From Streptomyces sp. Q6 (GTDB lineage: Bacteria > Actinomycetota > Actinomycetes > Streptomycetales > Streptomycetaceae), in NCBI RefSeq assembly GCF_036967205.1, contig NZ_CP146022.1:1922001-1986000 (forward strand): a stretch of DNA of 64,000 nucleotides, written 5' to 3'. The position numbers and the translations under genes were made by a program. Shown here one piece after another: positions 9,139 to 18,270 of the stretch. How positions within the stretch are numbered: position 1 is the first letter of the stretch; each line of letters begins with the position of its first letter. Below the pieces are notes generated by a model. The model saw nothing but the letters and a program-made list of their open reading frames with translations, was not told where the DNA came from and searched no databases.

Positions 9139-10389
9139 TCACCAGACCCGTACCGACGCTCCTGTCGCGAACACCGGGCTCGTCGCGTCCGCGGGCGGCT
9201 CCTTCAGGGGCTCGTCGATCTCCGCGACGGTGGGGCCCACGCGGGCCGCGATCGGGTCGAGGAAGGCGAGGTCGAAGCCGTAGACGCGGGCGGTGTTGCC
9301 TCCGACCATGGCGGCGATCTCGTCGTGCGGCAGGCCCGCGTAGGCGATGCGCAGACCTTCGCGGGTGTAGGGGTAGGTGCCCTCGTCGTGCGGGTAGTCG
9401 CTGCCCCACATGATCTTGTCGAGGCCGATGCGGTCCCGCAGGGGCACTTCGTGGGGGCGCATGAAACTCGCGCCCACGTAGCAGTTCTCACGCCATACCG
9501 TGGAAGGGCCCTTGCCCATCGAATCGGCGAGCCCCGCGCCGAACTTGGACTCCGCGGTCCGCGCCGTCGCGGCCGCCGCCTTGCTCGCGGCCGCCACGAG
9601 ACGCCCGTGGTAGTAGTCCAGCATGTCGAGCACGCCGGGGATCCAGCCCGAGCCCTGTTCGGTGAGGACGAGCTTCAGGTCCGGGTGCTTGCGGAACGCG
9701 CCGCCGAAGACGAGGTGCCACAGGGCGCGGTGCGAGAACCAGGTCGTCTCGACCATGAAGACCGCGCGTGCGGCGGGTTCGTCGCCGAGCGGCGGGGACG
9801 CGGAGCCCGCGTGGTGGTTGACGGGGACGCCGAGTTCGGCGCAGACCCGCCAGATCGGGTCGTACGTCGACGAGTAGAGCTCGGGGAGTCCGGAGCCGGG
9901 CGGTGTGCCGGGCAGCAACAGGCCGCCCTTCAGGCCCGCCGCGGCCGCCCAGCGGATCTCCTTCACGGCCTCCTCGACGTCGTTCAGGAGGATCTGGAAG
10001 ACGCCCGCCCGGCGCCCGGGAGCCGCGGCGCAGAAGTCCGCGAGCCACCGGTTGTGGGCCCGCAGGCCGGCCCAGCGCCGCTCGAACTCCCCGGGTGTGG
10101 GCGCCGGTGCCATGAGGGACGCCGACGGGAAGAACGGCGGGATGGTGTTGGGGAAGACGACCTCGGCGACGATGCCGTCGCGCTCCAGCTCGGCGACGCG
10201 ACGGTCGGAGTTCCAGTTGCGGTCGGCGGTGTCGGCGAGGAGGTCCTCGTACGGGTTCACGTAGGTGGCCGCCCACGCGTCGAAGGCGTCGTGGTGACGG
10301 GCCTCCAGGTACGGCTTGTAGTCGAGGAGATCGGCGCCCGCGTGGCAGTCCGCGGAGATCACGGTGTAGCGCTCGTCCGGTGTGCTCAT
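9139..10389 (-). CDS. Amidohydrolase-2 family protein, second gene of a tandem pair
   Basis: A 416-residue TIM-barrel amidohydrolase of the ACMSD-like class (metal-dependent decarboxylase/hydrolase). It starts MSTPDERYTVISADCHAG, shows VNHHAGSASPP in mid-barrel and IMWGSDYPHDEGTYPY with the metal/catalytic Asp near the end. The start overlaps the stop of the upstream paralog by four bases (ATGA at 10386-10389). Last gene of the operon 13372 to 9139; presumably acts on a cyclic or beta-keto intermediate. Confidence 0.85.
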   Translation of the reverse strand: MSTPDERYTVISADCHAGADLLDYKPYLEARHHDAFDAWAATYVNPYEDLLADTADRNWNSDRRVAELERDGIVAEVVFPNTIPPFFPSASLMAPAPTPGEFERRWAGLRAHNRWLADFCAAAPGRRAGVFQILLNDVEEAVKEIRWAAAAGLKGGLLLPGTPPGSGLPELYSSTYDPIWRVCAELGVPVNHHAGSASPPLGDEPAARAVFMVETTWFSHRALWHLVFGGAFRKHPDLKLVLTEQGSGWIPGVLDMLDYYHGRLVAAASKAAAATARTAESKFGAGLADSMGKGPSTVWRENCYVGASFMRPHEVPLRDRIGLDKIMWGSDYPHDEGTYPYTREGLRIAYAGLPHDEIAAMVGGNTARVYGFDLAFLDPIAARVGPTVAEIDEPLKEPPADATSPVFATGASVRVW

Positions 10390-11669
10390 GGGGTCACCCC
10401 GAGGGTCGGGAAGTCGTGGTCGGTCAGCCAGTGCCTGCCCACGTCGCGCGAGCGCGCCCAGGACGCCTCGACGGCGCTCTGGTCGGCGTCCTGGCCGAGG
10501 TCGGCCGGGGTCGGTCCGATGCGCCGGGCGAGCGGGGCGAGCTTCTCGGTGTCGAAGCCGAACACCTCGGCGGCCGCCAGGCCCAGCATGCGGCGGGTCT
10601 CCGCGACGGGGATGTCGTGGAAGGTCTTCTTCAGCCACGCGCGCGTGTCCGGCCAGGTCCCTTCGGGGTGGGGGAAGTCGCTGCCCCACAGGATGTTGTC
10701 GACGCCGATCTCGTAGCGCTGCGCCAGTTCGCGGCGCTTGGTGTTGGTGGCGCAGACGAAGATCTGCCGGTCGAGGTACTCGTGCGGCGCGCGCTTCAGC
10801 TCGGCGAACGGGGACAGCTTCTTGCCGCCGTGGGCGCCCAGGTAGAGGCGGTCCATGAACCACAGCAGGTTGGGCAGCCACCAGCAGCCCGACTCGGCGA
10901 CGCCGAACCTCAGCCCCGGATGCCGCTCGAAGACGCCGGACCAGAGCAGGAACCACAGGGGACGGGCCGGCCACCACGTCACTTCGCTCACGTAGATGCC
11001 GAGATGGTCGCCGTACTCGTGGCGGGGCGCGGCGCCCGAATGCGTCACGACCGGCATCTGGCACTCGGCCGCGGCCGCCCACACCGGGTCGTAACGGCTC
11101 GCGTGGTACGGGTCCTTGTCGACCCACATGGAGGGGATCATCAGGGCGCCGAGCCCCGACTCCTTGGCGCGGTGCACCTCGGCGACGACCTTGTCCGGGT
11201 CGGCGGTGATCGGCAGCAGGGCGACCCCGCAGTGCCGTTCGGGGTTCTGCGCGACGAACTCGGCGAGCCAGCGGTTGTGCGCCTGCGCGCCCGCCATGCC
11301 GAGCTCGGGGTCCTGGTCGCCGGAGAGGCCGAGCCCGACGCCGAAGGGTGCCGCCGTCTGGCTGTCCACGGCGTCCGCGTCGGGGAAGACGACCTCGGCG
11401 GCCACCCCGTCGCCGTCGAGCTCCTTGAGGCGCTGTGCGGAGTCCCAGCCGCCGCGCAGGCCCTCCTCGTTGTCCTGGAACCACTTCGCGGCGAACGCGT
11501 CGTTGCGGATGCCGAGCCGCGTCGCCTCCTCGCGGCGCTTGTCCCGCTCACCGAGGAACTCGTCGAAGGCGCGGTGGAAGCGGCTGTCCAGGTAGGGGCG
11601 GTACTCCTCCGTCGGCAGTCCGGCGTGGCAGTCGGAGGAGATGATCAGGTAGGGGTCCTGGTTGCTCAT
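10386..11669 (-). CDS. Amidohydrolase-2 family protein, first gene of a tandem pair
   Basis: A 427-residue paralog of the downstream gene. N-terminus SNQDPYLIISSDCHAGLPTEE, mid-barrel His in VVTHSGAAPRHEY and HPGLRFGVAESGCWW, and the C-terminal ILWGSDFPHPEGTWPD. Both proteins share the DCHAG opening in place of the usual HxH of the superfamily, so metal binding may differ. It lies 21 bases after the SDR gene and is coupled to the next gene. Known relatives include decarboxylases of aromatic acids; no substrate can be assigned. Confidence 0.85.
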   Translation of the reverse strand: MSNQDPYLIISSDCHAGLPTEEYRPYLDSRFHRAFDEFLGERDKRREEATRLGIRNDAFAAKWFQDNEEGLRGGWDSAQRLKELDGDGVAAEVVFPDADAVDSQTAAPFGVGLGLSGDQDPELGMAGAQAHNRWLAEFVAQNPERHCGVALLPITADPDKVVAEVHRAKESGLGALMIPSMWVDKDPYHASRYDPVWAAAAECQMPVVTHSGAAPRHEYGDHLGIYVSEVTWWPARPLWFLLWSGVFERHPGLRFGVAESGCWWLPNLLWFMDRLYLGAHGGKKLSPFAELKRAPHEYLDRQIFVCATNTKRRELAQRYEIGVDNILWGSDFPHPEGTWPDTRAWLKKTFHDIPVAETRRMLGLAAAEVFGFDTEKLAPLARRIGPTPADLGQDADQSAVEASWARSRDVGRHWLTDHDFPTLGVTP

Positions 11670-11690
11670 CGTGCGTCCCTCCTCGGAGGA

Positions 11691-12575
11691 TCAGTCGAGA
11701 ATGAAGCTCTCCAGGTACGCCGGGTTCGCCCGGTCCAGCATCGAGCGTGAGCGGGCCCGGATCTGCCGGTCGCTGTGCTCGCTGTCGGGAAGCAGCCAGA
11801 ACCGGTCCGCCGCGATGCCCTGCGCGACGAAGTCCGCCACTTCCTCGACGGGCGTGAACTCGACCTGCTTGCCCGCCTCCTTCATGGCGGCCTCCCACTG
11901 GTCGAGGCTGCGGTAGGGCGTCTTGCGGGGGCGCTCCTTCGCGAACCGGTCGGGCCGGTTGCGGTGCGACTCCCACAGGCCCGTACGCAGCATGTGGGGG
12001 CCGGGGAAGAGCACCGAGGCGCCCACGCGCGCGTGCTCCGCCCTCAGGTGCGCGTACAGCGACTCGGTCATCGTGACCACGGCCGCCTTCGTGACCGCGT
12101 ACACGGAGGCGGTCGGCAGCGGCGCGATGCCGCCGTCACCGGAGGACGTGTTGACGACGTGCCCCGGCTCACCGGCCGCGAGCATGCGGGGCACGAACGC
12201 CTGGATGCCGTGGAAGACGCCCCACACGTTGACGTCGAACGCCCACTTCCAGTCGTTGGGTTCGTGCTCCCACATGCGGCCTTCCGCGCCCGAGCCGACG
12301 CCCGCGTTGTTGCACAGCACATGGCAGGCGCCGAACGTCGCGTACGTGTCCTCGGCGAGCGCCTTCATCTGCTCGCGCTCGCCGACGTCGACCACGCGCG
12401 CGTGCACCGTCGCCCCGTCCGCCCGCAGGTCGGCGGCCGCGCTCTCCAGGGCGCCCTTCTCGACGTCGGCGAGCACCACCTTCAGGCCGTCCGCCGCGAA
12501 CCGGCGGGCCAGCGCGAGGCCGATGCCGCTCGCCGCGCCCGTGACGACGGCGACCTGTCCCGCCTCCAGGCGCAT
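11691..12575 (-). CDS. Short-chain dehydrogenase/reductase
   Basis: A 294-residue classical SDR: cofactor motif TGAASGIG (about residues 12-19), NNAGVG, catalytic Ser in VVNTSSGDGG and the Tyr/Lys pair in YAVTKAAV. The C-terminal 80 residues are longer than in the shortest family members. Start ATG 12575 shares its A with the stop of the acetoacetate-decarboxylase-like gene (TGATG), so the two are co-translated. Likely oxidises or reduces an intermediate of the same pathway. Confidence 0.9.
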   Translation of the reverse strand: MRLEAGQVAVVTGAASGIGLALARRFAADGLKVVLADVEKGALESAAADLRADGATVHARVVDVGEREQMKALAEDTYATFGACHVLCNNAGVGSGAEGRMWEHEPNDWKWAFDVNVWGVFHGIQAFVPRMLAAGEPGHVVNTSSGDGGIAPLPTASVYAVTKAAVVTMTESLYAHLRAEHARVGASVLFPGPHMLRTGLWESHRNRPDRFAKERPRKTPYRSLDQWEAAMKEAGKQVEFTPVEEVADFVAQGIAADRFWLLPDSEHSDRQIRARSRSMLDRANPAYLESFILD

Positions 12576-13372
12576 CAGACGCTCCCCTCGGGCGGCCCGT
12601 CGAGGATCTGCTGCGGGTCGTCGTAGCGCTGGTGGATGTACGGCAGGAGGGCCTGGGCGCTGACCCGCTCGACGACCTTGCCCCGCTGGTCGGTGGTCTT
12701 CTCGCCGAGGGTGATCTCGACCAGGGTGCGCACCGGCAGGTCGGCCACGGGATCGAACATGGACTCCCGCAGCACGACGTCCCCGGTGACCCGCTCCAGC
12801 TTCCTGACCTTCTCGTTGCGCAGGCAGTGCACGAGGACGGGGTCCGCGTCGAAGCCCGAACCGTCCACCGCGGGGAGGAACTTGAAGTAGAAGTCCGTCT
12901 TCTGCGTGGGCTCCGGGAGCGGCAGGTCGCCGCTGACGGCGCCGCGCACCTCCACGAAGGCGATGCCGTGCCGGGCGAGCGCGGCCCGCACCACCAGGCC
13001 GTCGCGTTCGACGGTGACCTCGCCGAGCTTCTTCGGCTCGCCGAAGACCTCGCGGCCGCCGATCAGCGCCCGCTCGTGGGTCATCGGCATGACGAGCGGG
13101 TACCAGCCCTCGACGCCGCCGTGCTCGGCCGCGACCGCGACGGATCCCGCGCCCAGCGGATAGCCCGGCAGGTCGACCTTGCTGATGTTGGCGCGCACCA
13201 GGGGCCGCGCGGTGGGCTTCAGCGGGGGCGGCAGGACCGCCGCCACCGCGTCCGGGTCGGACTCCCACACGGCGACCACGCCGGTGGACCAGATGTCGGG
13301 GAGCTTGCTGCTCGCGGTGCGCGCGGCGGCGATCTCCGCCTCGCTGCGCGCTCCGTACCGTACGCGTGCCAT
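12575..13372 (-). CDS. Acetoacetate decarboxylase family protein
   Basis: A 265-residue acetoacetate-decarboxylase-fold protein. The Schiff-base lysine motif EVFGEPKKLGEV is intact, which favours a real decarboxylase or hydratase activity on a beta-keto acid. ATG 13372 has a good site (GAAGGGCGG) upstream; a further upstream ATG (MDEG) lacks one. First gene of an operon 13372 to 9139, divergent from a TetR regulator 124 bp away. Confidence 0.87.
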   Translation of the reverse strand: MARVRYGARSEAEIAAARTASSKLPDIWSTGVVAVWESDPDAVAAVLPPPLKPTARPLVRANISKVDLPGYPLGAGSVAVAAEHGGVEGWYPLVMPMTHERALIGGREVFGEPKKLGEVTVERDGLVVRAALARHGIAFVEVRGAVSGDLPLPEPTQKTDFYFKFLPAVDGSGFDADPVLVHCLRNEKVRKLERVTGDVVLRESMFDPVADLPVRTLVEITLGEKTTDQRGKVVERVSAQALLPYIHQRYDDPQQILDGPPEGSV

Positions 13373-13423
13373 GTCGTACCGCCCTTCGTCCATGACGTGA
13401 TGGGGGGTCGTTCGCGCTGCGCC

Positions 13424-13438
13424 TGTAACACAGTTACA
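13424..13438. promoter_or_regulatory. Palindrome, candidate TetR operator
   Basis: Perfect inverted repeat TGTAAC-ACA-GTTACA in the 124-bp divergent intergenic space, about 50 bp before the decarboxylase start and 59 bp before the TetR start. Autoregulating TetR proteins commonly bind one such site between divergent genes. Inferred from position and symmetry only. Confidence 0.6.
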
Positions 13439-13496
13439 CCGACGCCGATGAAGGGTAAAGACACGTGCACGTACGGGAGTCGAGGGAGGGCGCAGG

Positions 13497-14126
13497 ATGG
13501 CACGCGCACCACTCACCCGGGACGAGGTGCTCGTCGTCGCCGCGGACCTGGTCAAGCGGGACGGCCCCGAGGCGCTGACCATGCGCAAACTCGCGGCCGA
13601 ACTGGGCACGGCCGTCACGTCGATCTACTGGCACGTCGGCAACCGCGAGTCGCTGCTCGACGCCCTCGTGGAGCGCACGGTCGCCGACCTCGGCGGGATC
13701 CGGCCGCGCGGTGCCACCCCGGCCGAGCGCGTCGTCTCCGTCGCCCGCACCCTGCGCCGCCAGTTGCGTGACCATCCTCACCTGGTCGCGATGGTCCATG
13801 AGCGCGGCCTCACCGAGCGCATGTTCCTGCCCGCCCAACAGGCCCTGGTGCGCGAGGTGCACGCGGCGGGCCTGCGGGGCGCGGGCGCCGCCGACGCGGT
13901 GCGGGCCGTGCAGTTCCAGGTTGTCGGATATGTCCTTGTCGAGCGGAATCGTGAACGCGCGCCGGTGCAGCGCCCCGGCGAGGAGGAGCTGTGGGACACG
14001 GCCCTCGCGGAGGACGACGCGGCCCTGGCCCGCTCCCTCTCCCGGCCCGTCGATCAGGACCGGCTGTTCCTCACCTCCGTACGGGCCCTGGTGAAGTCGC
14101 TCCTGGAGCCCGGCAGTTGCTCCTGA
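13497..14126 (+). CDS. TetR family transcriptional regulator
   Basis: A 209-residue regulator. The N-terminal HTH (about residues 8-55, LTRDEVLVVAADLVKRDG ... LAAELGTAVTSIYWHVGNRE) is a textbook TetR domain. The C-terminal ligand domain (LRRQLRDHPHLVAMVHERG onward) has no recognisable specificity. Divergent from the decarboxylase-SDR-amidohydrolase operon, which it probably represses. ATG with GGAGGG upstream. Confidence 0.92.
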   Translation: MARAPLTRDEVLVVAADLVKRDGPEALTMRKLAAELGTAVTSIYWHVGNRESLLDALVERTVADLGGIRPRGATPAERVVSVARTLRRQLRDHPHLVAMVHERGLTERMFLPAQQALVREVHAAGLRGAGAADAVRAVQFQVVGYVLVERNRERAPVQRPGEEELWDTALAEDDAALARSLSRPVDQDRLFLTSVRALVKSLLEPGSCS

Positions 14127-14188
14127 GGGGTGGCCCACGGGGCAGGCGGCGACCGGAGTGTCAGTGCGGGCCCGTATCCTCAGGGACC

Positions 14189-15181
14189 ATGCTCGAAGAC
14201 CGCCCGACCGCAGCGTCCGCAGCCCCCTGGCCGGCCGCGTATCCGCAGGGATACGCGGTCGTCGACGTGGAGACCACCGGCCTCTCCAGGGACGACCGGA
14301 TAATCTCCGCTGCCGTCTACCGCCTGGACGCCCGGGGCGACGTCGAGGACCACTGGTACACGCTCGTCAACCCGGAGCGCGATCCGGGCCCGGTGTGGAT
14401 CCACGGTCTGACGACGGACGTCCTCGACGGGGCGCCGCTGTTCTCGGACATCGCCGAGGAGTTCGCGACGCGGCTCGACGGCCGCGTCCTCGTCGCGCAC
14501 AACGCGGTCTTCGACTGGTCGATGATCTCCCGCGAGTACGCGCGGGCGCAGCGCACCGCCCCCGTGCGGCAGCGGCTGTGCACCATCGCGCTCTCCAAGG
14601 AGCTCGGGCTGCCGCTGCCCAACCACAAGCTGGAGTCGCTGGCCGCGCACTTCGGTGTCGTACAGGAGCGCGCGCACCACGCGCTCGACGACGCGCGCGT
14701 GCTCGCGGAGGCGTTCCGGCCGAGCCTGCGGGCGGCCGCCGCCGGAGGTGTGCGGCTGCCGCTCCTGGAGTGCCGGCCGCTCACGGAGTGGTCCGACCCG
14801 GCGGTGCCGCGCCAGCCGCAGTCCTCGTACCGGGGCGGCGGTGGCGGTGGCGCGGGCAGCTGGCGGCCCTCGCGCAAGCGGCCGGCGTGCCCGTATCCGA
14901 ACCCGGGCCGCTACGAACCCGACAAGCCGCTCAAGCAGGGCATGCGCGTCGCGTTCTCCGGGGACACGTCGGTCGAGCGGGAGCTCCTGGAGGACCGGGC
15001 GGTCGAGGCGGGCCTCCATGTGGCGACGAGCCTGTCGCGGCTGACCAGCCTCCTGGTGACCAATGACCCGGACTCGTACACGTCGAAGGTCGTGAAGGCC
15101 AAGCAGTTCGGGACGCCGGTCGTGGACGAGGCGGCGTTCGGACAGCTGCTGCGGGACGTGGCCCCGGCGGACCAGGGCTGA
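14189..15181 (+). CDS. DEDDh 3'-5' exonuclease with C-terminal BRCT domain
   Basis: A 330-residue protein. The RNase T/DnaQ-type exonuclease domain (about residues 20-185) has all acidic ligands: VDVETTG, HNAVFDW and HHALDD with the catalytic His. A Gly-rich linker (about 215-225) leads to a BRCT-like domain (about 245-328: GMRVAFSGDTSVERELLED ... VTNDPDSYTSKVVKAKQFG). Relatives are DNA polymerase III epsilon-like nucleases. The start is ATG 14189, matching the conserved N-terminus and avoiding overlap with the TetR gene. Confidence 0.9.
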   Translation: MLEDRPTAASAAPWPAAYPQGYAVVDVETTGLSRDDRIISAAVYRLDARGDVEDHWYTLVNPERDPGPVWIHGLTTDVLDGAPLFSDIAEEFATRLDGRVLVAHNAVFDWSMISREYARAQRTAPVRQRLCTIALSKELGLPLPNHKLESLAAHFGVVQERAHHALDDARVLAEAFRPSLRAAAAGGVRLPLLECRPLTEWSDPAVPRQPQSSYRGGGGGGAGSWRPSRKRPACPYPNPGRYEPDKPLKQGMRVAFSGDTSVERELLEDRAVEAGLHVATSLSRLTSLLVTNDPDSYTSKVVKAKQFGTPVVDEAAFGQLLRDVAPADQG

Positions 15182-15264
15182 GCCGACCGACAGACGGGTG
15201 ATTGCGGGGCGACTCGCCCCGCGCCCGCTCGCCTGGCGGAGCCGCGGCGCTCACCCTGTGGCGC

Positions 15265-15498
15265 ATGGCACGTTGCGAGGTCTGCGGAAACGACTACGGC
15301 ATGTCCTTCGAGGTGCACGCGCAGGGCGCGGTGCACGTCTTCGACTGCTTCTCCTGCGCCATCCACCGCATGGCGCCGATCTGCGAGCACTGTCGGTGCC
15401 GCATCATCGGGCAGGGCGTCGAGGTGGACGGGCACTGGTTCTGCGGGGCGCACTGCTCCCGCGCGGAGGGGAAGGTGGGCATCGTCGACAAGGTCTGA
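15265..15498 (+). CDS. Small Cys-rich putative zinc-binding protein
   Basis: A 77-residue protein starting MARCEVCGNDYGMSFEVHAQ. Cysteines occur as CEVC, CFSC, CEHCRC and HC, a pattern of two zinc knuckles reminiscent of LIM or metallothionein-like folds. An upstream ATG at 15202 would add 21 poorly conserved-looking residues, so the ATG at 15265 is preferred. Function unknown; conserved small proteins of this look are common in Streptomyces. Confidence 0.75.
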   Translation: MARCEVCGNDYGMSFEVHAQGAVHVFDCFSCAIHRMAPICEHCRCRIIGQGVEVDGHWFCGAHCSRAEGKVGIVDKV

Positions 15499-15580
15499 CC
15501 GGCTCCGCCGAGCCTCCCCCCGCACGGACAAGCCCCGACAAGCCCCGACAAGCTCAGCGGTACCCCCCTCATGGCACCCC

Positions 15581-16399
15581 ATGGCCCGGTTGTACGGTCA
15601 TGGGGTGTACCGCTTCCTGTTGACCCGGCAGTGGGTGATCCTCACCCTGGTCGCTCTTCTCCTCATCCCCACGATGATCCGGCTGGGCATCTGGCAGATG
15701 CACCGCTACGACGAGCGCTCCGCCCGGAACCAGCTGGTCACCGACGCACTGTCCGCGAAGCCCGTGCCCGTGCAGGGCATGGACTCCGCCGGGCACACGG
15801 TCACCCGCGACGAGCGGTACCGCGCCGTGACGGCGAAGGGGCACTTCGACACCGACGACGAGGTCGTCGTCCGCCGCCGCACCAACTCCGACGACGAGGT
15901 CGGCTATCACGTCCTGACCCCGTTCGTCCTGACCAGCGGCAAGGTCCTGCTGGTCAACCGGGGCTGGATCCCCGCGAACGGCCCGAGCCAGACCGCCTTC
16001 CCGAAGATCCCCGCGCCGCCGCGCGGCGAGATCACCGTCACCGGCCGCCTGATGCCCGACGAGACGACCGAGGCGAGCGGCATCAAGGACCTCAAGGGCC
16101 TGCCCGACCGGCAGATCATGCTGATCAACAGCGCGCAGGAGGCGAAGCGGCTCGGCGAGGAGGTCCTCGGCGGCTACATCGCGCAGACCGCCCCCGAACC
16201 CAAGGGCGACAGCCCCGAGCTGGTCGGCAGGCCCGGCAAGGAGGACTCCGCGCTGAACTTCGCGTACGCCTATCAGTGGTGGCTGTTCGCCGCGGCCGTG
16301 CCGGTCGGCTGGATCATCCTGCTCCGGCGTGAGCTGCGGGACCGGCGCCGCCGGGCCGAGGCGGAGCCCGTGGACGAGGTGCCCGCCGCGGTGGGATGA
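15581..16399 (+). CDS. SURF1 family protein (cytochrome oxidase biogenesis)
   Basis: A 272-residue membrane protein with one N-terminal (about residues 17-35, QWVILTLVALLLIPTMIRLG) and one C-terminal segment (about 228-246, YQWWLFAAAVPVGWIILL), the SURF1 topology. Family motifs GIWQMHRYDERSARN, DERYRAVTAKG and LVNRGWIPANG are present. SURF1 assists haem a insertion into cytochrome c oxidase. The start may instead be the GTG at 15605, nine codons downstream. Confidence 0.88.
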   Translation: MARLYGHGVYRFLLTRQWVILTLVALLLIPTMIRLGIWQMHRYDERSARNQLVTDALSAKPVPVQGMDSAGHTVTRDERYRAVTAKGHFDTDDEVVVRRRTNSDDEVGYHVLTPFVLTSGKVLLVNRGWIPANGPSQTAFPKIPAPPRGEITVTGRLMPDETTEASGIKDLKGLPDRQIMLINSAQEAKRLGEEVLGGYIAQTAPEPKGDSPELVGRPGKEDSALNFAYAYQWWLFAAAVPVGWIILLRRELRDRRRRAEAEPVDEVPAAVG

Positions 16400-16453
16400 C
16401 ACCCGGCGCGGTTTCGATGCAGCCCCCGGCCTCTGGCGGGGCACACGTGAGAC

Positions 16454-18265
16454 GTGCATCCACGTATAGAGGACTACGCCCTCATCGGCGACCAACAGAC
16501 CGCGGCCCTGGTCGGGCGGGACGGTTCGGTGGACTGGCTCTGTCTGCCCCACTTCGACTCCCCCGCCTGTTTCGGCGCGCTGCTCGGTGACGACGAGAAC
16601 GGGCACTGGCGGCTCGCCCCGAAGAACCCAGGACCGTCACGACGCCCCGGTGAGTGCACCCGGCGCGCGTACCGCCCCGGCACGCTCGTGCTCGACACCG
16701 AGTGGGACACCGACGAGGGCAGCGTCCGTGTCACCGACTTCATGCCGCAGCGCGACCGGGCGCCGGACGTCGTCCGCATCGTCGAAGGGCTGAGCGGACG
16801 CGTCACGATGCGCGGCGCGCTGCGGCTGCGCTTCGACTACGGGTCCGTCGTGCCGTGGATGCGCCGGGTCGACGGGCACCGGGTGGCCGTCGCGGGCCCG
16901 GACTCGGCGTGGCTGCGCAGCGAGCCCGAGGTGCCCACCTGGGGCGAGTCGTTCTGCACCCACTCGGAGTTCACCGTCGAGGAGGGTGAGCGGGTCGCCT
17001 TCGTGCTGACCTGGCACCCCTCGCACGAGGAGCGCCCGCCGCTCGTCGACCCGTACGAGTCGCTGCGGCACAGCGTGGAGGACTGGCGCGCGTGGTCCGA
17101 CCGCTGCCGGTACGACGGCCCGCACAAGGAGGCCGTGCTCCGCTCCCTGCTCACCCTCAAGGCGCTCACCTTCACGCCGACCGGAGGCATCGTGGCGGCC
17201 CCGACCACGTCGCTCCCGGAAGAGATCGGCGGCGTACGGAACTGGGACTACCGGTACTGCTGGCTGCGCGACTCCACGCTCACCCTGGGCGCCCTGGTGT
17301 CGGCCGGATACCTGGAGGAGGCGCAGGCGTGGCGCGACTGGCTGCTGCGCGCGGCGGCCGGTGACCCCGCCGACCTCCAGATCATGTACGGGCTCTCGGG
17401 CGAGCGGCGGCTGCCCGAGTTCGAGCTGCCGTGGCTGGACGGCTTTCACGACTCCCGTCCCGTACGCACCGGGAACGACGCCGTGCACCAGCTGCAGCTC
17501 GATGTGTACGGGGAGGTCGTCGACTCCCTCGCGCTGGCGCGGCGCGCCGGGCTCACGTCCCAGCCCCACGCCTGGCAGGTGCAGCTGGCGCTGCTCGACT
17601 TCCTGCACGAGGCGTGGCGCCAGCCGGACGAGGGCCTGTGGGAGGTGCGCGGGCCGCGTCGGCACTTCGTCCATTCCAAGGTGATGGCCTGGGTCGCCGC
17701 CGACCGGACCGTGCGGGCCATGGAGGACGACCCGCGGCTGCCCGGCGACATCGACCGGCTGCGCAAGTTGCGGGACGCCATCCACCGCGATGTGTGCGAG
17801 TACGGCTACGACGAGGAGCGCGGCACGTTCACCCAGTTCTACGGATCCTCCGAACTCGACGCCTCACTGCTGCTCATCCCGCGCGTCGGCTTCCTGCCGC
17901 CGGACGACCCTCGGGTCGTCGGCACGGTCGACGCGGTGCGCGCCGAGCTGTCGCACCACGGCCTGTTGCGGCGCTACAGCTCGGACGCGACCGTCGTCGA
18001 CGGACTTCCCGGGCGCGAGAGCACGTTCCTCGTCTGCTCGTTCTGGCTGGCGGACGCGCTGCACATGACGGGCCGTACGAAGGAGGCGCGCGCGCTGTTC
18101 GAGCGGCTCGTGGCGCTCGGCAACGACGTGGGGCTGCTCGCCGAGGAGTACGACCCCGTGGCCGACTGCCACCTCGGCAACTTCCCGCAGGCGTTCAGCC
18201 ACATCGGCCTGGTCGGCACCGCGCTGACCCTGTTCGGCACCGCGCAGGACGGAGAGGCAGGATAG
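16454..18265 (+). CDS. Glycoside hydrolase family 15 protein (trehalase/glucoamylase-like)
   Basis: A 603-residue cytoplasmic enzyme. The N-terminal beta-sandwich begins IEDYALIGDQQTAALVGRDGSVDWLCLP, diagnostic of the bacterial GH15 trehalase/glucoamylase type. The (alpha/alpha)6 barrel carries NWDYRYCWLRDSTLTLGAL with a catalytic acid region and LLAEEYDPVADCHLGNFPQAFSH near the C-terminus with the likely general base. In mycobacteria proteins of this type hydrolyse trehalose; the substrate here is inferred. GTG start at 16454; a six-base gap to the next gene suggests co-transcription. Confidence 0.88.
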   Translation: MHPRIEDYALIGDQQTAALVGRDGSVDWLCLPHFDSPACFGALLGDDENGHWRLAPKNPGPSRRPGECTRRAYRPGTLVLDTEWDTDEGSVRVTDFMPQRDRAPDVVRIVEGLSGRVTMRGALRLRFDYGSVVPWMRRVDGHRVAVAGPDSAWLRSEPEVPTWGESFCTHSEFTVEEGERVAFVLTWHPSHEERPPLVDPYESLRHSVEDWRAWSDRCRYDGPHKEAVLRSLLTLKALTFTPTGGIVAAPTTSLPEEIGGVRNWDYRYCWLRDSTLTLGALVSAGYLEEAQAWRDWLLRAAAGDPADLQIMYGLSGERRLPEFELPWLDGFHDSRPVRTGNDAVHQLQLDVYGEVVDSLALARRAGLTSQPHAWQVQLALLDFLHEAWRQPDEGLWEVRGPRRHFVHSKVMAWVAADRTVRAMEDDPRLPGDIDRLRKLRDAIHRDVCEYGYDEERGTFTQFYGSSELDASLLLIPRVGFLPPDDPRVVGTVDAVRAELSHHGLLRRYSSDATVVDGLPGRESTFLVCSFWLADALHMTGRTKEARALFERLVALGNDVGLLAEEYDPVADCHLGNFPQAFSHIGLVGTALTLFGTAQDGEAG

Positions 18266-18270
18266 GAGCC

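Noticed and set aside
13991-14188. Upstream extension of the DEDDh exonuclease frame
   Set aside because: It overlaps the end of the TetR gene and is low in conserved features; ATG 14189 gives the expected N-terminus.
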